Shown: one piece after another, positions 37,470 to 47,324 of the stretch | Position numbering within the stretch: the stretch's first letter is position 1 | Layout of the letters: each line of letters opens with the position of its first letter | Source: Enterobacter asburiae | GTDB lineage: Bacteria > Pseudomonadota > Gammaproteobacteria > Enterobacterales > Enterobacteriaceae | Reading direction: 5' to 3' | DNA length: 64,000 nt | NCBI RefSeq assembly: GCF_008080435.1 | Contig: NZ_VRKN01000011.1 | Location: forward strand, 45,870 to 109,869 | Program-made: the position numbers and the translations under genes | Notes under the pieces: generated by a model | Database searches by the model: none | Told to the model about the DNA's origin: nothing | What the model saw: only the letters and a program-made list of their open reading frames with translations

Positions 37470-39686
37470 ATGAGCAGCAACGGTGTCCAGCTGCGCGTGC
37501 GCGGCAAGGTGCAGGGCGTGGGGTTTCGTCCCTTCGTCTGGCAGCTGGCGCAGGCGCTTCAGCTGACCGGAGACGTCTGCAATGACGGGAAGGGCGTGCT
37601 GGTGCGCCTCGCGGGTAATGGGGGGGCCTTTACCGCGAGGCTGCATCAGGACTGCCCGCCGCTGGCACGCATTGACCACGTTGAAACGCAGCCGTTTACC
37701 TGGACGCACGTGCCGGAGGACTTTACCATCCGCCACAGCGCGGGCGGGGCGATGGATACCCAGATAGTGCCCGATGCCGCGACCTGTCCGGCGTGCCTGG
37801 CTGAAATGCGCGACCCTGGCGAGCGCCGTTATCGCTATCCCTTCATCAACTGCACCCACTGCGGGCCGCGGTTTACCATTATCCGCGCCATGCCCTATGA
37901 TCGTCCGGCCACGTCGATGGCCGCATTTCCCCTCTGCGTGCCGTGCGAAACGGAATACCGTAACCCGACTGACCGCCGCTTTCACGCCCAGCCGGTGGCC
38001 TGCCCGGACTGCGGGCCCGCGCTGGAATGGCGTTCGGGCGACGTTCTTGCCACCCGCGAAACGGCACTGCGTGCGGCGGTTGAGATGCTGAAAAGCGGCG
38101 GCATAGTCGCGGTTAAAGGGCTGGGCGGTTTTCACCTTGTCTGTGATGCGCAAAACCCGCAGGCGATACTGAAATTGCGGTCACGCAAACAGCGCCCGTC
38201 GAAGCCGCTGGCGGTGATGATCCCGCAGGCGGATACGTTACCTGAGTCGATTCAGACGCTGCTGCGCTCACCCGCTGCACCCATCGTGCTCACGCCAAAA
38301 GCCTGGCTGCCTGTCTTCCCTGAGACTATCGCGCCGGGTCTGGATACCGTGGGCATTATGCTTCCCGCTAACCCGCTGCAACACCTTCTGATGATGGACT
38401 GCCAGCGCCCGCTGGTGATGACCTCCGGCAACCTCAGCGGCAGACCGCCTGCCATCAGTAATCAACAGGCGCTGGATGAACTGGGCAACATTGCGGACGG
38501 CTTCCTGCTGCACAATCGCGATATTCTTCAGAGGATGGACGATTCAGTGATGGATCGGGACGGCGCGATGCTGCGCCGCGCGCGCGGTTTTGTGCCAGAT
38601 GCCATCACGTTACCTGCGGGTTTCGATAATATCCCCGCCATGTTATGCACCGGTGCGGAGATGAAAAACACCTTCTGCCTGGTGCGTGGCAGCCAGGCTG
38701 TGCTGAGCCAGCATTTTGGCGATCTCGGTGACGAGGGTGTCGAAGCGCAGTGGCGCGGCGCGCTCTCGATGATGCAACAGATCTACGCCTTTCAGCCGGC
38801 GCGCGTGGTGTGCGATGCCCATCCGGGGTACCGCGCGCGCCAGTGGGCGCAAGCACAGAGGCTGCCCGTTGAAACCGTGCTCCATCATCACGCCCACGCG
38901 GCGGCGTGCCTGGCGGAAAACGGCTGGCCGCGTGAGGGCGAAGACGTTATCGGCCTCACGCTGGACGGCATCGGCATGGGCGAGAACGGCGCGCTGTGGG
39001 GCGGGGAGTGCCTGCGGGTGAACTATCTCGCGTGCGAGCGTCTGGGCGGGCTGCCTGCCGTGGCGCTGCCGGGTGGCGATCTGGCGGCGCGTCAGCCGTG
39101 GCGCAATTTACTCGCCCACTGTCTGGCGTTTGTCCCTGACTGGCAGCAGTACCCGGAAACGCGCGCGGTACAGCGCCAGAACTGGCCGCTGCTGGCGACG
39201 GCGATCGGGCGCGGTATCAACGCGCCGCGTGCCTCATCCTGTGGTCGCCTGTTTGATGCCGTCGCCTGTGCACTGGGCATCGAAACCCACTTCTGGGAAG
39301 GTGAAGCGGCCTGTCGGCTGGAAGCGCTGGCGGCACAGTGCAACGGCGTCGAGCACCCGGTGACGCTGGATGCGGATAACCTCGCGCTTTTCTGGCAGCA
39401 GTGGCTGGCCTGGCAGGCTGAGCCGTGCGAGCGCGCGTGGGCGTTTCACGACGCGCTGGCAAAAGGGCTGGCGGAACTCGCCGCGCTCCATGCCCGACGC
39501 TTATCGCTGTCGACAGTCTGTCTCAGCGGCGGCGTGTTGCACAACCGTCTGCTGCGCGCGCGCCTGCGTCATTATCTTTCTGACTTTACGCTTCTTTTTC
39601 CTTCGCACCTGCCCGCAGGTGACGGAGCGATCTCCTTCGGGCAGGCGGTGGTCGCCGCCGCCCGGTCATGTTCACAAAGGATTTAA
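37470..39686 (+). CDS. hypF: Carbamoyltransferase HypF
   Basis: Makes the carbamoyl adduct on HypE from carbamoyl phosphate, the source of cyanide ligands in Ni-Fe hydrogenases. 738 residues (E. coli about 750). Domains in order: acylphosphatase-like ([18 protein letters not shown]), paired zinc fingers (CPACLAEM with [17 protein letters not shown] with CPDCGPA), a YrdC-like ATP-binding domain ([12 protein letters not shown]), and a C-terminal Kae1-like transferase ([26 protein letters not shown]). Together with HypABCDE it completes the maturation set. One base separates its stop from a nickel permease gene. Confidence 0.96.
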   Translation: MSSNGVQLRVRGKVQGVGFRPFVWQLAQALQLTGDVCNDGKGVLVRLAGNGGAFTARLHQDCPPLARIDHVETQPFTWTHVPEDFTIRHSAGGAMDTQIVPDAATCPACLAEMRDPGERRYRYPFINCTHCGPRFTIIRAMPYDRPATSMAAFPLCVPCETEYRNPTDRRFHAQPVACPDCGPALEWRSGDVLATRETALRAAVEMLKSGGIVAVKGLGGFHLVCDAQNPQAILKLRSRKQRPSKPLAVMIPQADTLPESIQTLLRSPAAPIVLTPKAWLPVFPETIAPGLDTVGIMLPANPLQHLLMMDCQRPLVMTSGNLSGRPPAISNQQALDELGNIADGFLLHNRDILQRMDDSVMDRDGAMLRRARGFVPDAITLPAGFDNIPAMLCTGAEMKNTFCLVRGSQAVLSQHFGDLGDEGVEAQWRGALSMMQQIYAFQPARVVCDAHPGYRARQWAQAQRLPVETVLHHHAHAAACLAENGWPREGEDVIGLTLDGIGMGENGALWGGECLRVNYLACERLGGLPAVALPGGDLAARQPWRNLLAHCLAFVPDWQQYPETRAVQRQNWPLLATAIGRGINAPRASSCGRLFDAVACALGIETHFWEGEAACRLEALAAQCNGVEHPVTLDADNLALFWQQWLAWQAEPCERAWAFHDALAKGLAELAALHARRLSLSTVCLSGGVLHNRLLRARLRHYLSDFTLLFPSHLPAGDGAISFGQAVVAAARSCSQRI

Positions 39687-39687
39687 A

Positions 39688-40710
39688 ATGTTACGACTCT
39701 TACGCAATGAACCTCGCGCCGCGCTTCTGTTGCTGGCTCTGGTAATGGCAAACCTGCTGGCCTGGGGATGGGCATGGCACGTCTTTAGCGGCAGCACGGC
39801 GCTGATGGCCGCCAGCCTGCTGGCGTGGTGCTACGGGCTGCGTCATGCAGTGGATGCTGACCACATCGCGGCCATTGATACCGTGACGCGTAAGATGATG
39901 CAGCAGGGCAAACGCCCGTCCGGCGTGGGGGCGTGGTTCTCGCTGGGGCACTCCACCATCGTGGTGCTGGCCTCCATTGCCATCGCCGCTACCGCCACGG
40001 CGTTTCAGAAAAACATGGAATGGTTCCACGAAACCGGCAGCCTGATTGGCACGGCGGTGTCGGCGACCTTCCTGCTGGCGATGGCGCTGGTGAATATGGT
40101 GATCCTGCGCGGCGTCTGGCGCAGTTTTCAGGCGCTGAAACACGGCAGGCCCGTGCAGGGCGACATCACGCTCCCTGCCCAGGGCGGCGTCATGAACTGG
40201 CTGTTTGGCAAAACCTTCCGCCTGGTGAATAAAAGCTGGCAGATGTACCTGGTCGGTTTCCTGTTTGGCCTCGGCTTTGACACGGCCACCGAGATTGGCG
40301 TGCTGGGGATCTCTGCCGCCAGCGCCTCCAGCGGGATGTCGGTGTGGTCAATCATGATCTTCCCGGCGCTCTTCGCCAGCGGCATGGCGCTGGTGGATAC
40401 CCTCGACAACCTGCTGATGGTCGGTGCCTACGGCTGGGCGTTTAACAAGCCGCAGCGCAAGCTCTACTACAACATGACCATCACCGGCACCTCCGTGGTG
40501 GTGGCGTTGTTTATCGGCGGGCTGGAAGCGCTGGGTCTGCTGATGGACAAATTTGCCCTCAGCGGCGGCGTCTGGGATCTGATTGGCGCAGTGAACGACC
40601 ACCTGGGCAACGCCGGGTTTGTGGTGGTCGGGCTGTTTGTCGCCTGCTGGTTGATCTCCATGGCCAACTACCGCTGGCGCGGCTACGACGCGCTGGTGGT
40701 GCGCTCCTGA
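39688..40710 (+). CDS. NiCoT-family nickel/cobalt permease (HoxN/NixA type)
   Basis: Single-component secondary transporter for Ni2+ or Co2+. From the ATG at 39688, 340 residues; the frame is open far upstream inside hypF, but the transporter begins with MLRLLRNEPRAALLLLALVM. The family signature RHAVDADHIAAID in the second helix is present, with WFSLGHSTIVV and GFLFGLGFDTATEIG as the further conserved loops, and about eight helices. It starts one base after the hypF stop, so it is almost certainly translated with hypF and supplies nickel to hydrogenase-3. It is not in this place in E. coli. Nickel is favoured over cobalt by context. Confidence 0.9.
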   Translation: MLRLLRNEPRAALLLLALVMANLLAWGWAWHVFSGSTALMAASLLAWCYGLRHAVDADHIAAIDTVTRKMMQQGKRPSGVGAWFSLGHSTIVVLASIAIAATATAFQKNMEWFHETGSLIGTAVSATFLLAMALVNMVILRGVWRSFQALKHGRPVQGDITLPAQGGVMNWLFGKTFRLVNKSWQMYLVGFLFGLGFDTATEIGVLGISAASASSGMSVWSIMIFPALFASGMALVDTLDNLLMVGAYGWAFNKPQRKLYYNMTITGTSVVVALFIGGLEALGLLMDKFALSGGVWDLIGAVNDHLGNAGFVVVGLFVACWLISMANYRWRGYDALVVRS

Positions 40711-42350
40711 ACCGGTGGTAGCCAGGCGCGAGTGAAATCGAGCCAGCCGCCAGCCGTCAGCACAATGTCCTGCACGTTTTCCATGGTGTTGATGCGATAG
40801 CGGTAGTGGAACAGCGGCGTACAGGCGCCGCTTTCGAGCAAGGAATGAAAGAAGGAGGGCAGGTGGTTATTCAGGCTCTCCTCACTTTCACAATAACCCA
40901 TCAGTTTCTGCTTCTCTTCTTGCCAGGTGTCCTCGCCTAAAGCAGTAGCCCACGCGGGTTCATCAATAAACCACTCCGCAAGGGCAAAGCCCGGCAGTTC
41001 ACCCGCCAGATAGTCACCCAACAAAAGATCGGCCTGTCCCAGTGCGTTATGATCATGCCACTCTTCGCGATCTTTCCATGTCACCGTCACGTTGCAGCCG
41101 CGCTTTTTCAGGCGGGCGCGCAGAATATCTGCCAGTTCGCACAGTTCAGGCGTGTGGTAGCAAACCAGTGAAAGCGTGGCGGGAAGTATCGCCTCCAAAG
41201 CCTGCGGGTATTTCGGTGGCGTCAGGCCAGGCAGTATTTCTGTTTGGGTTTCTAAATCATCCCGATGGAGAAACTGTTGATGAGTAATGCTCTGAATTTC
41301 CTGACGCAGCCAGGCGGCAAGCGGCTGGGGTAACCTGGTGTTTACCATTAGCCAGGCGAATCCGCCGCTGGTGGACGTCACCGCTGCCTGCGCGTTTTGC
41401 CCTTTCCCGACGGTGATCCACGCCGGTTTTTGCGCCTCTGTACGGGTTCGCCAGAACTCTATCGCATGCAGTAGCGGATGGGCAGCAAAATACCAGGGCT
41501 GGCGCTCCAGGCGCAGGTAGTGAGAGTGATGATGCGCAATGGCAAAGGGCCCGGCACCGATGTCCGGTTGCTGCGGATGTGGCAAGCGGCATACGTGGTG
41601 TGCGAGACGATGCGCCAGCATCGCATCGGGGATGTTCAGGCGTATCTCCAGACACCAGGGGGCGACAAGCGAGGCCTTGCAGACGTGCATCAGACCTGCA
41701 TTGCGTGCCGGGTCGGCCAACACCTGCAGCAGCGCAGTGAGGATATCTTCATCGCCGATAGCTTGCCCATTGTGCCAGTGCGCACCGCTGCGCAGGTAAA
41801 AACGCCAGCGGCGTTTGTCTTCATTGAATTCCCAGTGATGGGCTAAATCAGGTACCGGATGCGGCTGGCCGGGCATGTAGCGCGTTAACCCCGCGTGTAC
41901 GGCGCAGATAATGTGCTGCTCAGCGCGACGACGCTGAAGCGCTGGATGAAGCGACGTCAGCGGACGATACCATGGGATGCGCAGGGTTGGCTGATGCTTA
42001 AGCCACTTTCCGCCTAAAAAGGGTGTGATGATGTGATGGAGACTGGCCGGATCGCCATCAGCCAGCTGCAGCGCGCTCTGGTAATCCCCCTTTTCCAGGC
42101 AGGCGTGCATCAGCGGGGCGCTGAGCTCGCTGGTGGTTGTAAGGCAGTGCAGGGTGGCGCGATGTCCCCGCCCGGGCTGAGCATTCCAGCTTAACCATCC
42201 GCTCTGCGCCAGCTGGCGCAACAGAGTACGTGCGTGACGTTCACTGCACAGCGCCACCTCGGCGACTTCAGCAATGGTCGTCGGCGTTGGCTCTGCGCCG
42301 TAGTGTTGATAAAGCCGTTGATACTGACGGATTTTCTGAAGCTGGCGCAT
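40683..42350 (-). CDS. SgrR-family regulator with solute-binding domain
   Basis: 555 residues: an N-terminal winged helix-turn-helix (SERHARTLLRQLAQSGWLSW, about residues 35-55) and a C-terminal SBP_bac_5/oligopeptide-binding-like domain (from about residue 160, GLTRYMPGQPHPVPDLAHHW onward). E. coli SgrR and YbaE share this architecture; SgrR senses sugar-phosphate stress and activates SgrS. This is a paralogue, because the neighbours (no sgrS/setA) differ. It lies directly downstream of a glucose/GlcNAc-type PTS gene on the same strand and overlaps the convergent nickel permease by 28 bases. It may regulate the PTS gene; the ligand is unknown. Confidence 0.85.
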   Translation of the reverse strand: MRQLQKIRQYQRLYQHYGAEPTPTTIAEVAEVALCSERHARTLLRQLAQSGWLSWNAQPGRGHRATLHCLTTTSELSAPLMHACLEKGDYQSALQLADGDPASLHHIITPFLGGKWLKHQPTLRIPWYRPLTSLHPALQRRRAEQHIICAVHAGLTRYMPGQPHPVPDLAHHWEFNEDKRRWRFYLRSGAHWHNGQAIGDEDILTALLQVLADPARNAGLMHVCKASLVAPWCLEIRLNIPDAMLAHRLAHHVCRLPHPQQPDIGAGPFAIAHHHSHYLRLERQPWYFAAHPLLHAIEFWRTRTEAQKPAWITVGKGQNAQAAVTSTSGGFAWLMVNTRLPQPLAAWLRQEIQSITHQQFLHRDDLETQTEILPGLTPPKYPQALEAILPATLSLVCYHTPELCELADILRARLKKRGCNVTVTWKDREEWHDHNALGQADLLLGDYLAGELPGFALAEWFIDEPAWATALGEDTWQEEKQKLMGYCESEESLNNHLPSFFHSLLESGACTPLFHYRYRINTMENVQDIVLTAGGWLDFTRAWLPPVQERTTSAS

Positions 42351-42442
42351 GACAACGTACCGATGTGAAAAGGTGGATGGTGAGAGTGTAGGTTTTTTTG
42401 CGGAATAATTAAGGTTTGGATTGATAAAGTGTTCCTGTTTTA

Positions 42443-42467
42443 TTCCCTCCCCAGCGCGGAGAGGGAA
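42443..42467. terminator. Hairpin downstream of the PTS gene
   Basis: TTCCCTC-C-CC at 42443-42452 pairs with GGAGAGGGAA at 42458-42467 around a short GC loop. It resembles the CCCTCTCC/GGAGAGGG hairpins of the repeat at 32569-32651. No T-run is present; it could end or stabilise the PTS message before the SgrR-like gene. Confidence 0.5.
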
Positions 42468-42482
42468 CCGGATTATGCAGCG

Positions 42483-43973
42483 TCAGATGTCAAGCTGTGC
42501 CCGAATCTTCAGAGCAATACTTTCTGCCTGCGGGCCCAGAATGACCTGCGCATTCTGCGTACCCATTTTGAGAACGCCTTTCGCGCCCAGCGATTTCAGC
42601 ACGGGTTCATCCAGCACGCTGTTATCAACGAGCGTCAGACGCAGGCGGGTAATGCAGGCATCGACAATCTTCAGGTTATCTTTGCCACCCAGTGCCGTGA
42701 TGTATTGCGCAATGGCTTCGCTCTGATCGTCAGAATTACCTGTCGCAGCCTCGTCGTCTTCGCGGCCCGGCGTTTTCAGCTTAAAGAAGCGGATCGCGAA
42801 GGTGAACACGACAAAGTAGATCGCGAAGAACAGCACGATCAGTGGGATCAGGATCCACGGCTTAGTCGCAAGACCCCAGTTGAGGACGAAGTCGATAAGC
42901 CCGGCAGAGAAACCAAAGCCGTGCAGAACGCCAAGGCTGTTGGCGATCACCATGCTCACGCCCGCCAGTACCGCATGCAGCGCATACAGAGCAGGGGCAA
43001 GGAACAGGAAGGAGAACTCGATAGGCTCGGTAATACCGGTCAGGAAAGAGGTCAGAGCCACAGAAAGCAGCATCCCGCCTACGGCAGCGCGACGTGCTTT
43101 CGGTGTGGCGAAATACATAGCCAGCGCGGCACCCGGCAGGCCACCCATAAAGGTCGGGTAAGCCCAGGCCATATAGACGCCTGCATGTGGGTCACCGGCG
43201 AAGAAGCGGTTAAGGTCGCCACGGGTCAGATCGGTCGCAATCTGGGTGATGCTCGAACCGTCGATACCCGGTACGGCACCGCCAACCACCAGCCCTTTTA
43301 CTACGTCAGGAGCCAGACAGATATTATGTACCGCGCTGGCAGCATCGTAGGTTACTTTCAGGCAGTCGCCGAGGCTAAACCAGAAGACGGAATGCAGAAT
43401 GTAGTGCAAACCGAAGGGGATCAGCGCGCGGTTAAGGACACCATAAATAAACCAGCCCGGCTCGCCGCTGCGGGAGACAAACAGGCTGAAGGTATCAATA
43501 CCGTGCTGCACGGAAGGCCAGATATAGCCGCAAATCCAGGCGATGAATAGGCAAATGAGCCCGGTTACGATCGGCACCAGACGTTTACCTGCAAAGAAAG
43601 CGAGGAAGTCCGGGAGTTTGGTATTCGAGAAACGGTTATAGCAGTGACCCGCGACGACACCGGCTATGATCCCGGCGAAGAAGGACATGTTAATGGATGA
43701 GTTTATGACGGCCGTGGCTTTGGTTAGCACCAGGAAACCCACCGCCCCTGCGAGGGCCGCTGCACCGGCGTTGTCTTTTGCCAGACCAATGGCGATCCCT
43801 AAGGCAAACAACAGCGGTAGACTGTCAAAGATACCGCCACCGGCGCTGGCAATAAACGGAATATTAAAAACATCCGGCTGCCCGAGGCGTAATAATATCG
43901 CTGCAACGGGCAGGGTGGCGATTGGCAACATCAGGGCTTTTCCCAAACGTTGCAGATAACTAAATGCATTCAT
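42483..43973 (-). CDS. PTS transporter EIICB of the glucose/N-acetylglucosamine family
   Basis: Sugar permease with phosphotransfer. From the ATG at 43973, 496 residues; the frame extends five codons upstream. The EIIC domain (ten or so helices) carries FLTGITEPIEFSFLFLAP, the sugar-binding signature of the PtsG/NagE/MalX family. A linker of charged residues leads to an EIIB domain with the phosphorylated cysteine in VDACITRLRLTL. There is no EIIA domain (NagE has one), so it must use Crr or another EIIA. Overall it is closer to NagE than to PtsG. Substrate could be GlcNAc, glucose or a related amino sugar; there is no metabolic gene beside it. Confidence 0.88.
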   Translation of the reverse strand: MNAFSYLQRLGKALMLPIATLPVAAILLRLGQPDVFNIPFIASAGGGIFDSLPLLFALGIAIGLAKDNAGAAALAGAVGFLVLTKATAVINSSINMSFFAGIIAGVVAGHCYNRFSNTKLPDFLAFFAGKRLVPIVTGLICLFIAWICGYIWPSVQHGIDTFSLFVSRSGEPGWFIYGVLNRALIPFGLHYILHSVFWFSLGDCLKVTYDAASAVHNICLAPDVVKGLVVGGAVPGIDGSSITQIATDLTRGDLNRFFAGDPHAGVYMAWAYPTFMGGLPGAALAMYFATPKARRAAVGGMLLSVALTSFLTGITEPIEFSFLFLAPALYALHAVLAGVSMVIANSLGVLHGFGFSAGLIDFVLNWGLATKPWILIPLIVLFFAIYFVVFTFAIRFFKLKTPGREDDEAATGNSDDQSEAIAQYITALGGKDNLKIVDACITRLRLTLVDNSVLDEPVLKSLGAKGVLKMGTQNAQVILGPQAESIALKIRAQLDI

Positions 43974-44160
43974 GAGAGTGGATTCCAAAAAGGACTTAAT
44001 TCACGACGAAAAATAACACCTTTTATTTTTATGTGAAATCCCGTGCAATAAAAATGTGATGCGGAATAAATTAATTTTTATTATATTTGCTCAGCGAATT
44101 ACTCACAGCATAAACAATGATGAATTAACTCATTGGTTCCGGTTTTAACCGGATAGTGCT

Positions 44161-44319
44161 TCAGTTATCACGTTTGCTCACCGGCATCATCAGTTCTTTC
44201 AGTCGCTCGATGCGGGCTTCCGGGCTAAGGTAGAGCCAGCGAAACAAAATATGTTCTGATTTTTTAGCCTGTTTAAAATAGGCGGAAAGGTAGTCGAGTT
44301 CTTTGCTAAAGGTGGCCAT
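44161..44319 (-). CDS. Small 52-residue protein, unrecognised
   Basis: ATG at 44319 with a GGAGACATCCC ribosome site at good spacing, stop TGA at 44161. The protein begins MATFSKELDYLSAYFKQAKK, is amphipathic and mixed-charge, has no membrane segment or cysteine, and ends MMPVSKRDN. It looks mostly helical. Codons use common enterobacterial choices. It is alone between the PTS gene (188 bases away) and norW, on the same strand as both. I do not recognise a family. Translation is supported by the ribosome site and the lack of a competing frame. Confidence 0.6.
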   Translation of the reverse strand: MATFSKELDYLSAYFKQAKKSEHILFRWLYLSPEARIERLKELMMPVSKRDN

Positions 44320-44487
44320 GGGATGTCTCCGGCTAATGAGTCTATTTTTAGGGTAAGCCGAAATTAAGGAATAAAACAGGTTGGTGTTTTTCAGGTGTTC
44401 CGTATTTAAATATTGATGGATGTAATGATTAAGGGATTAATGGCCATGATTTATCTTATTTGTATTTACGCACTGAATAGAATGCGC

Positions 44488-44514
44488 AAAAAAAAGCCCC
44501 AGGACATCGGGGCT
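44488..44514 (-). terminator. norVW intrinsic terminator
   Basis: On the minus strand AGCCCC pairs with GGGGCT around an 8-base loop, followed by a run of seven or more T. It lies 50 bases after the norW stop. Confidence 0.88.
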
Positions 44515-44563
44515 GCGGATAATATAATCCTAAGGTTAAGTAAGCGTGGTAAGAGACTACGGG

Positions 44564-45697
44564 TTAGGCGGGCAGCGATTTCAACAGAGCGAAAGCCTCT
44601 TTCATCCGATCTTCGCTAACCACAAAGGCGCGCACCTGACCGTCAGCGTCAGAGCCGCGTGCAACCATTCCGTGCGGTTCAATGGCAATCTGCCAGATCA
44701 GATCCTTGCGCTGTGTTTCGCCCGCAAGGTGCAACGGTAACTCTGGTGTTTTAACCTTCACCAGCATGGCAGGGCGTTTCAGCGGTGCGCTACCGCCGAG
44801 CAGGTTTTTCGCCAGATACATGGCGCTCAGTTGTATCGGTTGCAGGAAAGGCAATACCTGACCGTTGATTTCCGCGCAGTCGCCCAGGGCATAAATATCC
44901 GGTTGGGTGGTTTGCAGATAGCTGTCTACCTTTACGCCACGGTTTGTATCAGCACCGGCACGATGTGCCAGCGCGGTTTCCGGGCGCAGTCCCGTCGCGG
45001 CAACCACGACATCCACCTCAACGCTGCGGCCGCGATCAAGCGATGCGCGAATACCGCCATCGGTTTTAGCGAGGCTGTGCAACTGCGATTTCAGCAGCAG
45101 ATGGACGCCCATGTTGGTCAAACAGTGCTGCAAGCGGCTGCTCACTTCCGCGGGCATCAGCGACGACAGAATGCTCGCCGCGTGGTCGACCAGGGTGACG
45201 GATTTACCCGCACGGCAAAAATCCATCGCCAGCTCGGTGCCTATCAGCCCGCCGCCGACAATCATCACCCGCTGCGCATCGCGAAGCCCCGTTTCGCTGG
45301 CCTGATACTCCTGCTTGCTGTTGAGCGTGATCATCAGCTCGCGACCTTCAATCGGCGGCACAAACGCAGAGGCACCCGTGGCCAGCACCAGCTTATCGTA
45401 CTGCCAGGTTTTCTCTTTCGCTTTCACCACGCGCGCGGCGGCGTCGATATCGGTGACCCAGGTGTACGGGAACAGACGCAGGTTAAACTGCTCTGCGAAC
45501 TCCCCCGCCGTCTGGCGGGTGAGATCGTCGGCGCGCTGATTCTGGCTAATCACATGGCTTAAATCAGGCTTGTTGTACTCATCCATGCTATCGGCGGCAA
45601 TTACCGTCAGCGGCACGTTAGCGTCCTGCTTGCGGATATTTTTCACCAGCTGGCGGGCGGCAAAACCCGAGCCGATGATGACGATACCGTTGTTCAT
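44564..45697 (-). CDS. norW: NADH:flavorubredoxin reductase NorW
   Basis: FAD enzyme passing electrons from NADH to the rubredoxin domain of NorV. 377 residues, as in E. coli. [15 protein letters not shown] gives the N-terminal FAD loop, [20 protein letters not shown] the NADH-binding loop, and [11 protein letters not shown] the second FAD motif. The start overlaps norV by four bases. Confidence 0.96.
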   Translation of the reverse strand: MNNGIVIIGSGFAARQLVKNIRKQDANVPLTVIAADSMDEYNKPDLSHVISQNQRADDLTRQTAGEFAEQFNLRLFPYTWVTDIDAAARVVKAKEKTWQYDKLVLATGASAFVPPIEGRELMITLNSKQEYQASETGLRDAQRVMIVGGGLIGTELAMDFCRAGKSVTLVDHAASILSSLMPAEVSSRLQHCLTNMGVHLLLKSQLHSLAKTDGGIRASLDRGRSVEVDVVVAATGLRPETALAHRAGADTNRGVKVDSYLQTTQPDIYALGDCAEINGQVLPFLQPIQLSAMYLAKNLLGGSAPLKRPAMLVKVKTPELPLHLAGETQRKDLIWQIAIEPHGMVARGSDADGQVRAFVVSEDRMKEAFALLKSLPA

Positions 45698-47136
45698 TTT
45701 GCCTCCGTACCCAGTTCGTCGAAGACGTCTTTACCGAGGGAACATTCCGGGCAGAGGAAGTTGTCCGGCACGTCGCGCCACGGCGTGCCCGGGGCAACAT
45801 CCTGCATGGGCTCGCCCAGTTCCGGGTCGTAGATCCACTGGCAGACGCTGCACTGCATGCGCGGGCCGAGATCGGCGGCTGTGGCGGGAGCACTGGCTTC
45901 CTGCTGTTCGGTCGGTTTCGCCACGGTTTCAGGAAGCGGTGCGAGCGCCCACTGACGGGCAATGTCGCGGCCGTGCTGGCGGCAGATCTCAAGCGCGTCG
46001 ATATCCGGACGCCATTTGGCTTTCAGGCTGAGGGACATTTCAAAACCCGCATCCTGTAAACGGGTGGAGAGACGATCTACCGCGCCGCCGCTCCAGCCGT
46101 GGGAGCCAAAGGCGCTGGCGCGCTTGTTGCGAAAGCGCAGACCGGTCATTTCTTCCACGAGGCCGGCAATTTTCGGCATCATTACGTTGTTCATGGTGGA
46201 GGTGCCCACCAGCACGCCCTTAGAGCGGAACACGTTGGTCAACACCTCGTTCTTATCGCTGCGCGCCACGTTGAAGATTTTCACCGCCACGTTCGGGTCC
46301 ACTTCGTTGATGCCCTGGGCAATGGCGTCCGCCATCATGCGGGTGTTGTTGGACATGGTGTCGTAGAAGATCGTGATGCGGTCTTCCTGATAGTCCGCCG
46401 CCCACTTCAGGTACAGCTCGACGATCTGGGTCGGGTTCTCACGCCACACCACGCCGTGGGAGGTGGCAATCATCTCCACCGGCAGGTTAAAGCCGAGGAT
46501 CTCGGTGATTTTTGGCGTCACCAGGCGGCTGAACGGGGTCAGGATGTTGGCGTAGTAGCGCTGGCACTGCTCGAACAGCTCGATCTGATCCACTTCGTCG
46601 TTGAACAGGCGCTCGTCGCAGTAGTGCTGGCCGAAGGCGTCGTTGCTGAACAGCACCGCGTCGCCGGTCATGTAGGTCATCATGCTGTCCGGCCAGTGCA
46701 GCATCGGGGTTTCCACGAAGATCAGCTGTTTGCCGTTGCCGATATCCAGCGCGTCACCGGTTTTCACGGTGTGGAAGTTCCACTCCGGATGGTGGTGGTG
46801 GCCGTTGATCGAGTCGATGGCGTTGGTGGTGCAGTAGATCGGCGTGTTCGGAATGTAAGACATCAGCTCGGTCAGCGCGCCGGCGTGATCTTCTTCCGCA
46901 TGATTGATGATGATGTAGTCGATGGCGTCCAGGTCGATTTCACTGCGCAGGTTCTGCACGAACTCGCGACTGAATTTATGATCGACGGTATCGATCAGCA
47001 CGTTTTTCCCTTCACGGATGAGATAGCTGTTGTAGCTGCTGCCGCGCAGCGTTTTGTATTCCGTCCCGTGGAAATCGCGTACTTCCCAGTCACGTTGACC
47101 CACCCAATGAATGTTATTTTTAACCAGAATAGACAT
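45694..47136 (-). CDS. norV: Anaerobic nitric oxide reductase flavorubredoxin NorV
   Basis: Reduces NO to N2O under anoxia. 480 residues with an N-terminal metallo-beta-lactamase-like domain ([11 protein letters not shown] for the di-iron site), a flavodoxin-like domain ([20 protein letters not shown]) and a C-terminal rubredoxin ([15 protein letters not shown] and CPECSLGKD). A sigma-54 promoter and NorR sites lie upstream. Divergent from norR. Confidence 0.97.
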   Translation of the reverse strand: MSILVKNNIHWVGQRDWEVRDFHGTEYKTLRGSSYNSYLIREGKNVLIDTVDHKFSREFVQNLRSEIDLDAIDYIIINHAEEDHAGALTELMSYIPNTPIYCTTNAIDSINGHHHHPEWNFHTVKTGDALDIGNGKQLIFVETPMLHWPDSMMTYMTGDAVLFSNDAFGQHYCDERLFNDEVDQIELFEQCQRYYANILTPFSRLVTPKITEILGFNLPVEMIATSHGVVWRENPTQIVELYLKWAADYQEDRITIFYDTMSNNTRMMADAIAQGINEVDPNVAVKIFNVARSDKNEVLTNVFRSKGVLVGTSTMNNVMMPKIAGLVEEMTGLRFRNKRASAFGSHGWSGGAVDRLSTRLQDAGFEMSLSLKAKWRPDIDALEICRQHGRDIARQWALAPLPETVAKPTEQQEASAPATAADLGPRMQCSVCQWIYDPELGEPMQDVAPGTPWRDVPDNFLCPECSLGKDVFDELGTEAK

Positions 47137-47185
47137 AGCAACCTCAACTTAAATACAGCGTGTTTAAATACGATGGTTTAGCTAT

Positions 47186-47201
47186 ATCAAGTTGTGTGCC
47201 A
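47186..47201 (-). promoter_or_regulatory. Sigma-54 promoter of norVW
   Basis: Minus strand TGGCAC-ACAAC-TTGAT: the -24 half is perfect, and one base in the -12 half departs from TTGCW. It lies 50 bases before norV and 56 bases from the first NorR site. Confidence 0.8.
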
Positions 47202-47256
47202 ACTTTTTATTTGACTGAATTTAAAGGGTTTATTATTTTGTAGTCCGTAATGGGTA

Positions 47257-47312
47257 GTCATTATGACTATCATAATTGCTGTCAATATGACAATATGCAT
47301 TGTCAAAATGAC
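47257..47312. promoter_or_regulatory. Three NorR enhancer sites
   Basis: GTCATTATGAC (47257-47267), GTCAATATGAC (47281-47291) and GTCAAAATGAC (47302-47312), each a GT-N7-AC palindrome. Three sites is the number needed by NorR in E. coli. The last ends 12 bases before norR. Confidence 0.9.
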
Positions 47313-47324
47313 AACGAGGCAAAT

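Noticed and set aside
42351..42442. SgrS-like small RNA near the SgrR-like gene
   Set aside because: No Hfq-type terminator or ptsG-pairing segment could be seen in this short gap.
43974..44160. NagC or CRP operator upstream of the PTS gene
   Set aside because: TGTGA words and A/T-rich stretches exist, but none pairs with a second half at the right spacing, so no site is claimed.
44413..44619. 68-codon plus-strand frame between the PTS gene and norW
   Set aside because: It runs through the norW terminator and into the norW complement, and lacks a convincing ribosome site.
46099..47181. 360-codon open frame opposite norV
   Set aside because: Same explanation; histidine/valine-rich translation of the norV complement, no ribosome site or motif.
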